DNA of 64,000 nt, taken from CAYVUB01 sp964454675. GTDB taxonomy: Bacteria; Bacteroidota; Bacteroidia; Flavobacteriales; Flavobacteriaceae. Below, in pieces: positions 42,112-50,827 of the stretch. A program made the translations under genes and the position numbers. The stretch is from positions 1-64,000 of the forward strand of contig CAYVUB010000001.1 of NCBI GenBank assembly GCA_964454675.1, written 5' to 3'. The first letter of the stretch is position 1. Each line of letters opens with the position of its first letter. The notes beneath the pieces are model-generated. The model saw nothing but the letters and a program-made list of their open reading frames with translations, was not told the DNA's origin and searched no databases.

Positions 42112-43128
42112 CTATTTATCCGATAACTTGCAAATTAAATCTAAAATTCGACTGGAATACCCGGTTTCATTATCGTACCAGCCTACTATTTTTATCATGT
42201 TTCCGATAACAGAGGTCATTTGCGCGTCAAAAATGCACGAATGTGTATTGCCTACAATGTCTATGGATACAATAGGGTCTTCGGTATATTCAATAATGTT
42301 TTTTAGGTAAGTTTTTGAAGCAGTTTTAAAAGCATCGTTAATGGTTTTGATACTTACTGTTTTATTGACGTTAAATGTAATATCTGTCAAAGAACCGTTG
42401 GCAACAGGAACTCTTATACCGCAACCGCCAATGGTATCGGAAAGCTCGGGGAAAATTTTGGTCAACGCCTTTGCAGCACCGGTTGTTGTAGGCACGATAG
42501 ATTGTCCTGCGGCTCTGGCACGGCGTAAATCTTTATGCGGTTGGTCGTGCAAACTCTGGTCGGTAGTGTAAGAATGTACAGTAGTGATATAGGCTTGCTT
42601 AACACCGCAAAGTTTGTTCATAACATCTATCATAGGTGCGGCATTGTTTGTGGTGCAAGACGCGTTGGAAAGTATCGTTTCATTACCATCCAAAATGTTT
42701 TCATTCACACCTAAAACAATCGTTTTTATATTATCGTCTTCAGGCGGAACAGATAAAATAACTCGTTTGGCACCATTGGCAATATGTTGTTGTAAAAGTT
42801 GTCTGGTTTTAAACTTTCCTGTGGATTCAATCACAAAATCAACATTAAAAGACTGCCAGTCAATATCTTGTATTTGTGAATGATTTAATAATGGAATTGA
42901 CTGATTATCAACAATAATATGACTTTCATCAGATGTCACAACTTGCTTTAAAACACCGTGAATGCTGTCGTATTTTAACAGATGGCTTAAGGTTCTTGCA
43001 TCTGCAAGGTCATTAATAGCAACAACTTGAATGTCTTGCGAATGATGCTCAAGTATTAGTCTGAAAACACGCCGACCAATACGCCCGAAGCCGTTTATTG
43101 CGATTTTTATTTTTTGTTTTTGTTTCAA
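42112..43128 (-). CDS. gap: Type I glyceraldehyde-3-phosphate dehydrogenase
   Basis: It oxidises glyceraldehyde 3-phosphate with NAD(P) and phosphate. The 338 residues contain the Rossmann start INGFGRIGRRVFRLIL, AINDLADARTLSHLLKYDS (the Asp favours NAD), the active-site SNASCTTNN, the catalytic His in TTVHSYTTDQ, and RRARAAGQSIVPTTTGAAKA for phosphate binding. After CTTN it reads NAAP instead of the usual CLAP. I believe this is common in Bacteroidota enzymes. fbaA and gpmI are elsewhere in the window. Confidence 0.95.
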   Translation of the reverse strand: MKQKQKIKIAINGFGRIGRRVFRLILEHHSQDIQVVAINDLADARTLSHLLKYDSIHGVLKQVVTSDESHIIVDNQSIPLLNHSQIQDIDWQSFNVDFVIESTGKFKTRQLLQQHIANGAKRVILSVPPEDDNIKTIVLGVNENILDGNETILSNASCTTNNAAPMIDVMNKLCGVKQAYITTVHSYTTDQSLHDQPHKDLRRARAAGQSIVPTTTGAAKALTKIFPELSDTIGGCGIRVPVANGSLTDITFNVNKTVSIKTINDAFKTASKTYLKNIIEYTEDPIVSIDIVGNTHSCIFDAQMTSVIGNMIKIVGWYDNETGYSSRILDLICKLSDK

Positions 43129-43145
43129 GTTTAATTATTGACTTC

Positions 43146-43343
43146 TTATGTATTTAAAAAGTCTTTGAGTTTTGGATGGGTTAATAATTTGTATAAAAGT
43201 AAAATTCCTCCGACAAAAACTAATAAAGTTCTCAATAAAATCATCTCATTTGCATAAGACCAGTGCATTAATTTAAAAGGTGTAGCAATTACATCTATTA
43301 AAAAACCTAAAGCAAGAATAATTATAGCGTATTTTGTTTTCAT
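43146..43343 (-). CDS. Small two-helix membrane protein, GldL-like
   Basis: The 65-residue protein has two predicted membrane helices (YAIIILALGFLIDVI and LLRTLLVFVGGILLLYKLL) joined by FKLMHWSYANEM. That loop resembles the FKxxHWPGA turn of the gliding-motility protein GldL and related short proteins. No motility gene is nearby. It ends 17 bases before the GAPDH start and may share its transcript. The function is unknown. Confidence 0.55.
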   Translation of the reverse strand: MKTKYAIIILALGFLIDVIATPFKLMHWSYANEMILLRTLLVFVGGILLLYKLLTHPKLKDFLNT

Positions 43344-43427
43344 AATAATAGATTGTTATAATTGTCAAAAACAACAATTGGGGATTTTCAAAAGTAATAC
43401 AAATTTGGTTTGTAGTTGACAGAAAAC

Positions 43428-43679
43428 TATTTCAAGCTTTTACTTGGATTTTGATACGTATTAAAAACACGCATTATAGCAATAGTATCATTTGTTTGAT
43501 AATACAAAATTTTGTAGTTTCTTACTATAATTCTCCGACATTCTTTTCGGTATTCGTCAAACTGGAATTGCTCGGGATAGGTTATTTGAGAAGGTGCTTC
43601 AAAAATTTCGTCAATAATTTTACTGGCTAGTGTTATGGGAGTTTTCCTAAAAATGTGTTTGTAAATGGAAACAATGAGT
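43428..43679 (-). pseudogene. ParE/RelE-type toxin remnant without start codon
   Basis: A minus-strand frame of 83 codons ends in TAG at 43428. It translates to the C-terminal three quarters of a ParE/RelE toxin: IYKHIFRKTPITLASKIIDE, then DEYRKECRRIIVRNYKILYY and TIAIMRVFNTYQNP, the typical R-x-I-x-V-x-N-Y-K-I-x-Y core. The frame is closed upstream by TAA at 43680-43682. No ATG, GTG or TTG gives a full N-terminus and no antitoxin gene precedes it. The loss of about 15 N-terminal residues and the partner indicates a decayed toxin-antitoxin locus. The rest of the 366-base gap is AT-rich without other features. Confidence 0.75.
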
Positions 43680-43709
43680 TAAACATTGTTGTTTGTTGTG
43701 TTTTTAAAA

Positions 43710-44630
43710 TTAATTTAGAGTTGCCTTTGCAACTTTTACAGTGAATAAATCAGGCATCGGTAAAGTTAAGTCAACGTAAGCTAAGAATATTTCATCATTG
43801 AGTACAGTTATTCCTCTTATTGAAATATTTTCAATATCTAGTGAAGTAGTGTACTCAATAAATGTGTTTGAAACAATATTGTAAACTCCAATAAAGGCAT
43901 TACTGCTGTCTAATCCTTTGTTTCCTGCAACAATAATTGAATCATTGTATAGACTAGTAAAAGATTCTAAAATGCTGAATGGGAATGTTTCTTGACTCCA
44001 AGTATTAGTTACCATATTATGCATATTAATTTCATTATAAGCTATGTTACGAAATAAACTACTTCCGCCAAAGATATAAAGCGTATTGTTGTAAATTTCT
44101 CCATCTGCACGAAATCTAGCGTTACTATAAGAATTAAATTGCCCTGATGACTCATATGTTATTGTATTATATGAAACCAAATTATTAATGCCAAATGAGA
44201 TAATAATTTCATCTCCATAATTAATAACACGAGGATAGAAATACGAAAAAAAATAGGAATTAACAGTTGTTAAATTTCCGAGGTCTAAGTCCATTTTATA
44301 AACTGATGCAGTGCCAAGTGAAAATAAATTGTCCCCATTTATTATGATTTGTCTTGATTCACTCAAATCGTAATGGGATAAGGTCGTTGGTGTTAGTGTG
44401 GTTAAATTATATTTTATGATATTTTCAATGTCATCAACAATGGCAGAGTGTGTTATGTAAATGGAGTTTTCTGAATGGTGACTAATCATATCAATATCTA
44501 ACGTATCAGTTTGAAATGTCATTAATTCCGAGAAGTTTAATGTGTTTGTATTTTGGAGAGAAGTTTCATTGTCTGATGAACAAGAACTAATTACTATTGT
44601 TAGGGATAAAATAAAGATTAGATTTTTCAT
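43710..44630 (-). CDS. Lipoprotein with beta-propeller-like repeats
   Basis: The 306-residue protein begins with a lipoprotein signal (IFILSLTIVISSCSSDNE, Cys near residue 17). The body is almost all beta strands with recurring units ending in phrases like GDNLFSLGTASVYKMDL, YNNTLYIFGGSSLF and YNDSIIVAGNKGL. The second and third recall Kelch blades. It is probably a six- or seven-bladed propeller on the periplasmic or outer surface. The gene looks more AT-rich than lipA beside it. A decayed toxin gene follows. The function is not recognised. Confidence 0.65.
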   Translation of the reverse strand: MKNLIFILSLTIVISSCSSDNETSLQNTNTLNFSELMTFQTDTLDIDMISHHSENSIYITHSAIVDDIENIIKYNLTTLTPTTLSHYDLSESRQIIINGDNLFSLGTASVYKMDLDLGNLTTVNSYFFSYFYPRVINYGDEIIISFGINNLVSYNTITYESSGQFNSYSNARFRADGEIYNNTLYIFGGSSLFRNIAYNEINMHNMVTNTWSQETFPFSILESFTSLYNDSIIVAGNKGLDSSNAFIGVYNIVSNTFIEYTTSLDIENISIRGITVLNDEIFLAYVDLTLPMPDLFTVKVAKATLN

Positions 44631-44688
44631 GGATTTTGATTGTTAATTAAAGTTATAACGGTAAATTGTTATGTGTATTATAACGAAC

Positions 44689-45570
44689 TTACAAAATATG
44701 TTTTTGCGCCTTGTAAGACGACCTAACCAAAGCACTGCTTTCCACATGCCGGAATCCTAAGCTTAAACCTATTTCCTCATATTCTTTAAACTGGTCAGGA
44801 ACTATAAACTGCTTAACAGGCAAGTGTTTTTTGCTCGGCTGCAGGTATTGCCCTATGGTAACAACATCAACATCATTGGCTTTTAGATCGTGAAGTGTTT
44901 CTATGACTTCTTCACGTGTTTCGCCAAGTCCAAGCATAATGCCCGATTTTGTGCGGCGTTGTCCCTGTGATTTCAAATATTTCAAAACCCCAAGGCTACG
45001 TTCATATTTCGCCTGGATCCTCACTTCACGGGTTAAGCGTTTTACGGTTTCAATGTTGTGTGATACGACTTCGGGTGCCACATCAACAATACGGTCAATA
45101 TGCTGTTCTATGCCTTGAAAATCGGGAATAAGTGTTTCCAAAGTCGTTTCGGGGTTCATGCGTCTTACGGCTTTGACCGTTTCTGCCCACATAATACTTC
45201 CCATATCTTTTATATCGTCCCTGTCAACACTGGTCAATACGGCGTGTTTGATATTCATAATTTTTATTGAACGCGCTACTTTTTCAGGTTCGTCCCAATC
45301 CAACGTTTCGGGTCTTCCGGTTTTTACGCCGCAAAAACCACACGAACGTGTACAGATATTTCCTAAAATCATAAAGGTTGCCGTGCCTTCGCCCCAACAT
45401 TCACCCATATTCGGGCAACTTCCTGAGGTGCAAATGGTGTTGAGCTTGTATTTATCAACAAGCCCGCGAAGTTCGGTGTATTTTTGTCCTGTAGGAAGTT
45501 TTACCCTGAGCCATTTTGGTTTTGGGTGGCGTTCTTCAGGAAGTATGTTTGAAACCGTTTCTGTATTCAT
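44689..45570 (-). CDS. lipA: Lipoyl synthase
   Basis: This radical SAM enzyme inserts two sulfur atoms into octanoyl groups on lipoyl domains. The 293-residue protein has both iron-sulfur clusters: the auxiliary cluster CTSGSCPNMGEC and the radical-SAM cluster CTRSCGFC, and the C-terminal Ser of the RSSY motif (LVRSSYKAQ) that ligates the auxiliary cluster. Other signatures are SVDRDDIKDMG and GLGETREEVIETL. It has its own -7 box. Confidence 0.97.
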   Translation of the reverse strand: MNTETVSNILPEERHPKPKWLRVKLPTGQKYTELRGLVDKYKLNTICTSGSCPNMGECWGEGTATFMILGNICTRSCGFCGVKTGRPETLDWDEPEKVARSIKIMNIKHAVLTSVDRDDIKDMGSIMWAETVKAVRRMNPETTLETLIPDFQGIEQHIDRIVDVAPEVVSHNIETVKRLTREVRIQAKYERSLGVLKYLKSQGQRRTKSGIMLGLGETREEVIETLHDLKANDVDVVTIGQYLQPSKKHLPVKQFIVPDQFKEYEEIGLSLGFRHVESSALVRSSYKAQKHIL

Positions 45571-45593
45571 CTTAAATGAAAAGATTTGAATTG

Positions 45594-45601
45594 CAAAGAT
45601 A
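45594..45601 (-). promoter_or_regulatory. -7 promoter element of lipA (TATCTTTG)
   Basis: TATCTTTG on the minus strand, 23 bases before the lipA ATG. Confidence 0.45.
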
Positions 45602-45656
45602 CAAAGTATAATCTTAAAATGATGTTATAACTAAAGGTGCAAAAAAATGCAAGGAG

Positions 45657-46205
45657 TCACTTCTTCTTAATAATTTCAGACAATAGTTTTTTTGCCCGTA
45701 ATAACTTTACTTTGACATTATTAATGGGCTCATTCAATTGCTCAGAAATTTCATTATAGCTCAATTCTTGAAAATAGCGAAGATTGATAATTTCCTGATA
45801 ATGCGGTTTTAATTTTTTAATATCACGAAGTAGTTTGGCAAGGTTTTGCTCGGTAATCAATTTGTCTTCCGGCGAAGGCGATTCGTCAACAATATCATAA
45901 AAATCTTCTTCAGTGGGATTGTTAGAAGCCGTTGTTATGGACGACTTGCGTTTTCTGACCAAATCAATATGGATATTTTTTGAAATGGCAATCAGCCAGG
46001 TTTTAAATACGTAAGTGTCGTTGTAAGTATCAATCTTGTCAAAAGCTTTGGAAAATGTTTGGATGGTGATGTCTTCGGCATCATTTTCGTTTTCGGTACG
46101 TTTCAGTTGAAAGCCGTAAACATCGTTCCAAAAAGTATCCAACAAAAAATTGAATGCCGGCTGGTCATTCTTTTTTGCTTTTTCAATAGCGTCTTTTATT
46201 TCCAA
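45657..46205 (-). CDS. RNA polymerase sigma-70 family factor (ECF type)
   Basis: The protein has sigma region 2 (AFNFLLDTFWNDVYGFQLKRTENENDAEDITIQTFSKAFDKID, then FKTWLIAISKNIHIDLVRKRK) and region 4 (LKKLKPHYQEIINLRYFQELSYNEISEQLNEPINNVKVKLLRAKKLL), as in ECF sigma factors. I place the start at TTG 46205 (EIKDAIEKAKKND), overlapping the glycosyltransferase gene by ten bases. The frame is open further upstream, but those codons belong to the glycosyltransferase 3' end. No anti-sigma gene is adjacent, unlike the sigma gene at 49057. Confidence 0.85.
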   Translation of the reverse strand: MEIKDAIEKAKKNDQPAFNFLLDTFWNDVYGFQLKRTENENDAEDITIQTFSKAFDKIDTYNDTYVFKTWLIAISKNIHIDLVRKRKSSITTASNNPTEEDFYDIVDESPSPEDKLITEQNLAKLLRDIKKLKPHYQEIINLRYFQELSYNEISEQLNEPINNVKVKLLRAKKLLSEIIKKK

Positions 46206-47302
46206 TGATTTGGTTTTGAAATCAGATTTTGTATAAAGATAGATAATTGGATTGTAATTAAAAATACTTCGAGTATCGGAAACCAAAAAATTAAATCCCG
46301 CTCATTTAGTTTTTTTGCAGCAATTACCATGCTGATGTATAAAACCAAATATCTGAAGATAATTAATCCTAATACAACTTTCCAGTTAAAAAGCAGGCTT
46401 AACAGTATAATTCCCAATAAAAAAAACAGCAATTGTGAAGCATAGAATATAGCCAGAATATATTTGTGTTTTGTTTTATAATGCCCCGCGGTGCTTACGT
46501 GTCTTCGTTTTTGCCGTATCCAGCTTTTGTAGGTTTTTGCAGGTTCAGATTTGGTAAAGCTGTCTTTTGAAATACAAATTGCGGTATTGCTTGCGCTGCC
46601 TATTTGATTTACAAACAAGTCGTCATCGCCCGAGCGGATATTCATGTGATACATAAATCCGCGAGCTTCAAAAAACGTATCTTTGGTATAAGCCAGATTT
46701 CTGCCTACCGCCATATAGGGTTGTCCCAATTTTGCATACGACAAATACTGGACTGCCGTTAATAAGGTTTCAAAACGTATAAGTTTGTTAAGGAATGATT
46801 TTTTTACTTTCCTGTAAGCACCATAACCCAAAACAATAGTTTTGGTTTTTGAAAATTGACTGCTCATTTCACGAATCCATAATTTTGAAACCGGCTCACA
46901 ATCGGCATCTGTAAATAATAAATGATTGTGTGTAGCTGCTTTAATGCCCAATGTTAAGGCATATTTTTTGTTGCCCCAAAATGCTTCAATACTTTTCACG
47001 TCAACAATCTTGATATTGCTGTTTTGGGCTTTAAAGCGTTCCATAACTTCCAGAGTTGCATCGGAAGAGTCGTCATTAATGAGTACAATTTCAAATTTCG
47101 GATAATCCTGAGCTATGACCGATGGTAAAAACTTTTCCAGATTTTCGGCTTCGTTTTTTGCACAAATAATTACAGAAACAGCATTGTTAAACAGCGTTGC
47201 ATTTTGAGTTTTAACGTTTAACCGGCTAAAAACAATGCCGTAAGAGAAAAATTGAATAACAATAACTGCAATAAAAATGCAGAACAGGATAGTGATAAAC
47301 AT
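46196..47302 (-). CDS. Membrane-bound family 2 glycosyltransferase
   Basis: The 368-residue protein has an N-terminal membrane helix (FCIFIAVIVIQFFSYGIVF), a GT-A domain with AVSVIICAKNEAENLEKFL, VLINDDSSDATLEVME, LLFTDADCEPVSKLW (DxD-type metal site) and a QxxRW-like QKRRHVSTAG motif, then three or four C-terminal membrane helices. It is processive-type and probably makes or extends a surface glycan or glycolipid. Acceptor and sugar are unknown. It overlaps the sigma-factor gene that follows. Confidence 0.88.
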   Translation of the reverse strand: MFITILFCIFIAVIVIQFFSYGIVFSRLNVKTQNATLFNNAVSVIICAKNEAENLEKFLPSVIAQDYPKFEIVLINDDSSDATLEVMERFKAQNSNIKIVDVKSIEAFWGNKKYALTLGIKAATHNHLLFTDADCEPVSKLWIREMSSQFSKTKTIVLGYGAYRKVKKSFLNKLIRFETLLTAVQYLSYAKLGQPYMAVGRNLAYTKDTFFEARGFMYHMNIRSGDDDLFVNQIGSASNTAICISKDSFTKSEPAKTYKSWIRQKRRHVSTAGHYKTKHKYILAIFYASQLLFFLLGIILLSLLFNWKVVLGLIIFRYLVLYISMVIAAKKLNERDLIFWFPILEVFLITIQLSIFIQNLISKPNHWK

Positions 47303-47514
47303 TAAGAAGTGGTACGATTGAAGTTTATTGTCAATAAAATTTGTGCAAATGTAGTGTATTTCATCAATTGTATGACAACCGGCAAATAATTTGGGAATGT
47401 TTTACTGCACGGATTTTATAAAACCCGATTATGCTGTGACTTATTTATGATAACTGCGTCCTATTTTGTATAAAAATTTATATATTTATTACACTAATCA
47501 CTAAATTTATATTT

Positions 47515-48177
47515 ATGAAAAAATTATTTGCAGAGTTTTTTGGAACCTTCTGGTTGGTTTTCGGAGGTTGTGGTAGTGCCATTTTTGCTGGCGAATTCAT
47601 TGGTTTTGCCGGTGTTGCCCTGGCTTTTGGTTTAACGGTTTTGACTATGGCGTATGCTGTGGGTCATATATCGGGCGGGCATTTTAATCCTGCAGTTTCA
47701 TTCGGACTTTGGGCAGGCGGTAAGTTTTCTGCCAAAGATTTGTTAGGCTATATTGGCGCTCAGGTAGTTGGTGGTATTGTTGCCGCTGCTGCTTTATATG
47801 CTATTTTAGGCGATGGTAATGTTGGCGGATTTGCCGCTAACGGTTATGGCGATTTATCCCCGGAAAATTACTCGCTTACTTCGGCATTTTTAGCAGAATT
47901 TTTATTGACGGCATTTTTCTTGTTGATAATCTTAGGCAGCACCAATGAAAGAGCACCAAAAGGTTTTGCGCCTATTGCCATAGGTTTGGGCTTAACCTTG
48001 ATTCACTTGATAAGTATTCCTATTACCAATACGTCTGTAAATCCTGCACGTTCTACAAGTCAGGCATTATTTGCAGAAGGTGCTTTTATACCGCAATTAT
48101 GGTTATTCTGGTTAGCACCTATTCTGGGAGCTATTGTTGCAGGATTTATCCATAAAGCTCTTTTTGATAAAGAATAG
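47515..48177 (+). CDS. aqpZ: Aquaporin Z-type water channel
   Basis: The 220-residue protein has six membrane helices and both NPA half-helices, GGHFNPAVSFG and TSVNPARSTSQ. The Arg after the second NPA and His/Phe-type selectivity residues fit a water-specific channel rather than a glycerol facilitator. Start MKKLFAEFFGTFWLVFGGCG. It is convergent with an anti-sigma gene, with a shared terminator. Confidence 0.95.
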   Translation: MKKLFAEFFGTFWLVFGGCGSAIFAGEFIGFAGVALAFGLTVLTMAYAVGHISGGHFNPAVSFGLWAGGKFSAKDLLGYIGAQVVGGIVAAAALYAILGDGNVGGFAANGYGDLSPENYSLTSAFLAEFLLTAFFLLIILGSTNERAPKGFAPIAIGLGLTLIHLISIPITNTSVNPARSTSQALFAEGAFIPQLWLFWLAPILGAIVAGFIHKALFDKE

Positions 48178-48201
48178 CTTTTTGGATTTTGTTCAAAATG
48201 G

Positions 48202-48236
48202 AAACAGGCTGCCTTTTTGAGACAGCCTGTTTTTTT
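48202..48236. terminator. Terminator between aqpZ and the anti-sigma gene
   Basis: AAACAGGCTG and CAGCCTGTTT form a 10-bp stem followed by a run of T on the plus strand. Confidence 0.8.
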
Positions 48237-48249
48237 TAATGGATTAATA

Positions 48250-49044
48250 TTAATTGTTGTTCTTGAGGGCAATTTCGGCTACCGAGTTGTCGGTAGTTTT
48301 TTCATTCGGGTCTTTTGATTCGATGGTAATGCTCAGTCCAAGGGCATCTTCCATATACGGAATGGATTTTAATTTTCTGTCAGAAGCATCTAAAATCCCT
48401 AAATTAACCATTCGGTCTTGCAATTCGGCCCAAATTTGATAGGTTTGGTTTTCGGGTAATTTAGGTAATGATACCACATCAATCATTGATGTTTTTTCAA
48501 CCTGGTTGATGTATGCAACGGTTTTTAAGTCTTTAGCCCGTTCGTTACCCCGCAACACATATTTTTCGGTTTCGGGATTGTTGAGCCTCATAAACTGGCG
48601 CATGACATTGTCAAGCATAGCGTTGTTTTTGTCAATATCGCTTCTTAAATCAAATATTTCGTCAACAACTACTTGGTTCTCATTAATTAATGCTTTGTTT
48701 TGCAGGTATAATAAAAAAGCGGTTCCGGCAAAAATAAGTGCTGCGATACTTGCAGCTATGCTGTACCAAGGTGTTCTGTACTTCGGATAAGCATCAAATT
48801 TTATAACAGATTGTTCATTGTTGATTTCATTCAAAATGTTGTCCAGTACAAATTGCGGAGCTTCTTCGGCATTTGCTTTGGCTATGATTTCAAGGTTGTT
48901 TTGAAGCTTGTCGTATTCGGCTTTTACTTCGGGATATTTTGAAATGTAAAGTTCTGCTTCTGATTGTTCAGAAAGTGTTGCAGTGCCTAATATATATTTG
49001 TCTATTAAGCCTGACTCGAAAAAAGATTGTAGTTTTTTTTCCAT
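48250..49044 (-). CDS. Anti-sigma factor (RskA/zinc-free type)
   Basis: The 264-residue protein has an N-terminal cytoplasmic anti-sigma region (ESGLIDKYILGTATLSEQSEAELYI), one membrane helix (YSIAASIAALIFAGTAFLLYL), a short coiled coil and a C-terminal RskA-like periplasmic domain (VSLPKLPENQTYQIWAELQDRMVNLGIL). It lies 12 bases after a sigma gene and should sequester that factor. Its signal is unknown. Confidence 0.85.
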   Translation of the reverse strand: MEKKLQSFFESGLIDKYILGTATLSEQSEAELYISKYPEVKAEYDKLQNNLEIIAKANAEEAPQFVLDNILNEINNEQSVIKFDAYPKYRTPWYSIAASIAALIFAGTAFLLYLQNKALINENQVVVDEIFDLRSDIDKNNAMLDNVMRQFMRLNNPETEKYVLRGNERAKDLKTVAYINQVEKTSMIDVVSLPKLPENQTYQIWAELQDRMVNLGILDASDRKLKSIPYMEDALGLSITIESKDPNEKTTDNSVAEIALKNNN

Positions 49045-49056
49045 TTTTTGGGCATT

Positions 49057-49587
49057 TTAAGGATTAAAGAGTGTTTTAAGCTCTCGTAAACCAATTTTCA
49101 ATCTGGACTTTATAGTGCCTAACGGAATGTCTAATTCGTCACTTGCTTCCTGTTGTGTCATGCCTTCAAAAAATAAGGCGTTGAGCACAATTTGATACTT
49201 TTCGTCCAGTTTTGCAACATGCTCTTTTAAATCAATAACATCCTGATTTAAACTTGATGTTGGTAGGATATATACGTTGGATGTTTCAATTTGGACTTCT
49301 TTTTGAAACCGGTTATTAAAACTTCGTAGTTTATCGATGGCTGTATTGTGGGCAATGCGGTATAACCAGGTAAAAAGTTTTGCTTTTTTAGAATCGTACT
49401 TTTTGGAGTTTTTCCAGACTTTTATAAACGTTTCCTGCAAGGCATCTTGTGCTAATATTTCATTATTGGTGATTTTTAAAATAACGCCATACAAACTGTC
49501 GGCATAATTTTCATAAAGTAAATTTATGGCGGTCTTGTCTTCTTTTTCAAGAAGCTGCACAATGGTTTGTTCTATTGATGCGCTCAA
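49057..49587 (-). CDS. ECF RNA polymerase sigma factor (SigK-like)
   Basis: The 176-residue protein has region 2 (INLLYENYADSLYGVILKITNNEILAQDALQETFIKVWKN, then KLFTWLYRIAHNTAIDKLRS) and region 4 (LDEKYQIVLNALFFEGMTQQEASDELDIPLGTIKSRLKIGLRELK). The adjoining gene encodes an RskA-like anti-sigma factor, giving a complete surface-signal module. Target genes are not evident here. Confidence 0.92.
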   Translation of the reverse strand: MSASIEQTIVQLLEKEDKTAINLLYENYADSLYGVILKITNNEILAQDALQETFIKVWKNSKKYDSKKAKLFTWLYRIAHNTAIDKLRSFNNRFQKEVQIETSNVYILPTSSLNQDVIDLKEHVAKLDEKYQIVLNALFFEGMTQQEASDELDIPLGTIKSRLKIGLRELKTLFNP

Positions 49588-49780
49588 ATGTTAAAATTTT
49601 AGTTTTTATGGGGATTCAAACATCCATATACGTTATTTCTAACGTAAATAGATTAAGTAAAATTACAAAATATAAACAATCGCAATATTAAATTATTATT
49701 TTAATGTTTGCAGGGTAAAATTATACTTTACAAGATTGATTAATAGCTTTTTCAAAACAATGGTTTCCTGCAAGTATTTT

Positions 49781-49805
49781 AGAGCCTCGATACAGTCGGG
49801 GCTCT
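49781..49805. terminator. Hairpin after murB
   Basis: AGAGCCTCGA pairs with TCGGGGCTCT (one G-T pair), seven bases after the murB stop. The T-run is on the plus-strand side, so for murB it would be a hairpin preceded by an A-tract. Confidence 0.5.
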
Positions 49806-49812
49806 ATTTTTT

Positions 49813-50826
49813 TCATATAATATTGACTTCGGTTTCTACGGTAATATCAAAAAGGCGGCGGATGGTTTTTTGGATTAACAGCGCCAAATTCAAAATATCG
49901 CTACCTTTTGCGCCGCCGTAATTTACCAAAACCAAAGCCTGCTTTTTGTGGACACCATAATTGCCTAGCGTTTTACCTTTAAAACCAGCTTTTTCAATGA
50001 GCCACCCGGCAGGAATTTTAACTTCGGTGTCAGATACCGTATAACTTGGCATATCCGGAAAATTGATTAGCAAACTCTCATATTGAGATTTTAAGATTAC
50101 CGGATTTTTAAAAAAACTGCCACTGTTTCCTATGTCTTTCGGGTTGGGTAATTTGCTTTCGCGTATGGCAATGACTGCTTTTGAAATGTCTTGGATGCTT
50201 GGGTTTGTAATTCCCATAGCTTCCAGCTGGGTATCAATTGCTCCATATTGGGTATGCAGCTGATGCCTGTTTTTTGTAAGCCGTAATGTGACGGAAGTAA
50301 TAATATACCGGTCTTTTTTTTCTTGTTTAAAAATAGATTCTCTATATCCGAATTTACATGCTTCGTTGGTGAAAGTTTTAAGTGTTTTGGTCAGGATATG
50401 CAATGCTTCGCAAGACACGAAGACATCTTTCAATTCAACGCCATAAGCTCCAATATTTTGAATGGGTGCGCTGCCTACATTTCCCGGAATGAGCGATAGG
50501 TTTTCAATGCCGCCATAATTATTTGTGATGCACCATTGTACAAATTCGTGCCAGTTTTCGCCGGCATTTGCTTTGACGATAACTACATCTTCGGTTTCAG
50601 ATATGACTTCAATTCCTTTTAAATTAATATGAATGACCAGCTTGTCGATATCTTTGGTAAGCAGCATATTACTGCCGCCACTTATTATAAAAATGCCCGG
50701 ATGGTTTGGCAATGCAAGTGCTTCCTGTAATTCTTCAACAGAAGAAACACTTGCAAAAGCACGTGCTTTGGTGTCAATCCCGAAAGTGTTGTAGGGTTGT
50801 AATGATATATCTTCTTTAATTTCCAC
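49813..50826 (-). CDS. murB: UDP-N-acetylenolpyruvoylglucosamine reductase
   Basis: This FAD enzyme makes UDP-MurNAc for peptidoglycan. The 337-residue protein starts LQPYNTFGIDTKARAF, has GGSNMLLTKDI and ENLSLIPGNVGSAPIQNIGAYGVEL for FAD binding, the Ser of GNSGSFFKNPV as proton donor and the C-terminal IRRLFDITVETEVNII. Its length with the extra loop matches type I (E. coli-like) MurB. One base separates it from the aminotransferase upstream. Confidence 0.96.
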   Translation of the reverse strand: MEIKEDISLQPYNTFGIDTKARAFASVSSVEELQEALALPNHPGIFIISGGSNMLLTKDIDKLVIHINLKGIEVISETEDVVIVKANAGENWHEFVQWCITNNYGGIENLSLIPGNVGSAPIQNIGAYGVELKDVFVSCEALHILTKTLKTFTNEACKFGYRESIFKQEKKDRYIITSVTLRLTKNRHQLHTQYGAIDTQLEAMGITNPSIQDISKAVIAIRESKLPNPKDIGNSGSFFKNPVILKSQYESLLINFPDMPSYTVSDTEVKIPAGWLIEKAGFKGKTLGNYGVHKKQALVLVNYGGAKGSDILNLALLIQKTIRRLFDITVETEVNII

Positions 50827-50827
50827 C

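Noticed and set aside
46206..46286. Longer start for the sigma factor at 46286
   Set aside because: Those codons lie inside the 3' end of the glycosyltransferase gene in another frame and do not match sigma-factor N-termini.
47465..47488. TTTG...TATATTTA as an aqpZ promoter
   Set aside because: The spacing is only 12 bases and the -7 box lacks the final G, so it does not meet the consensus.
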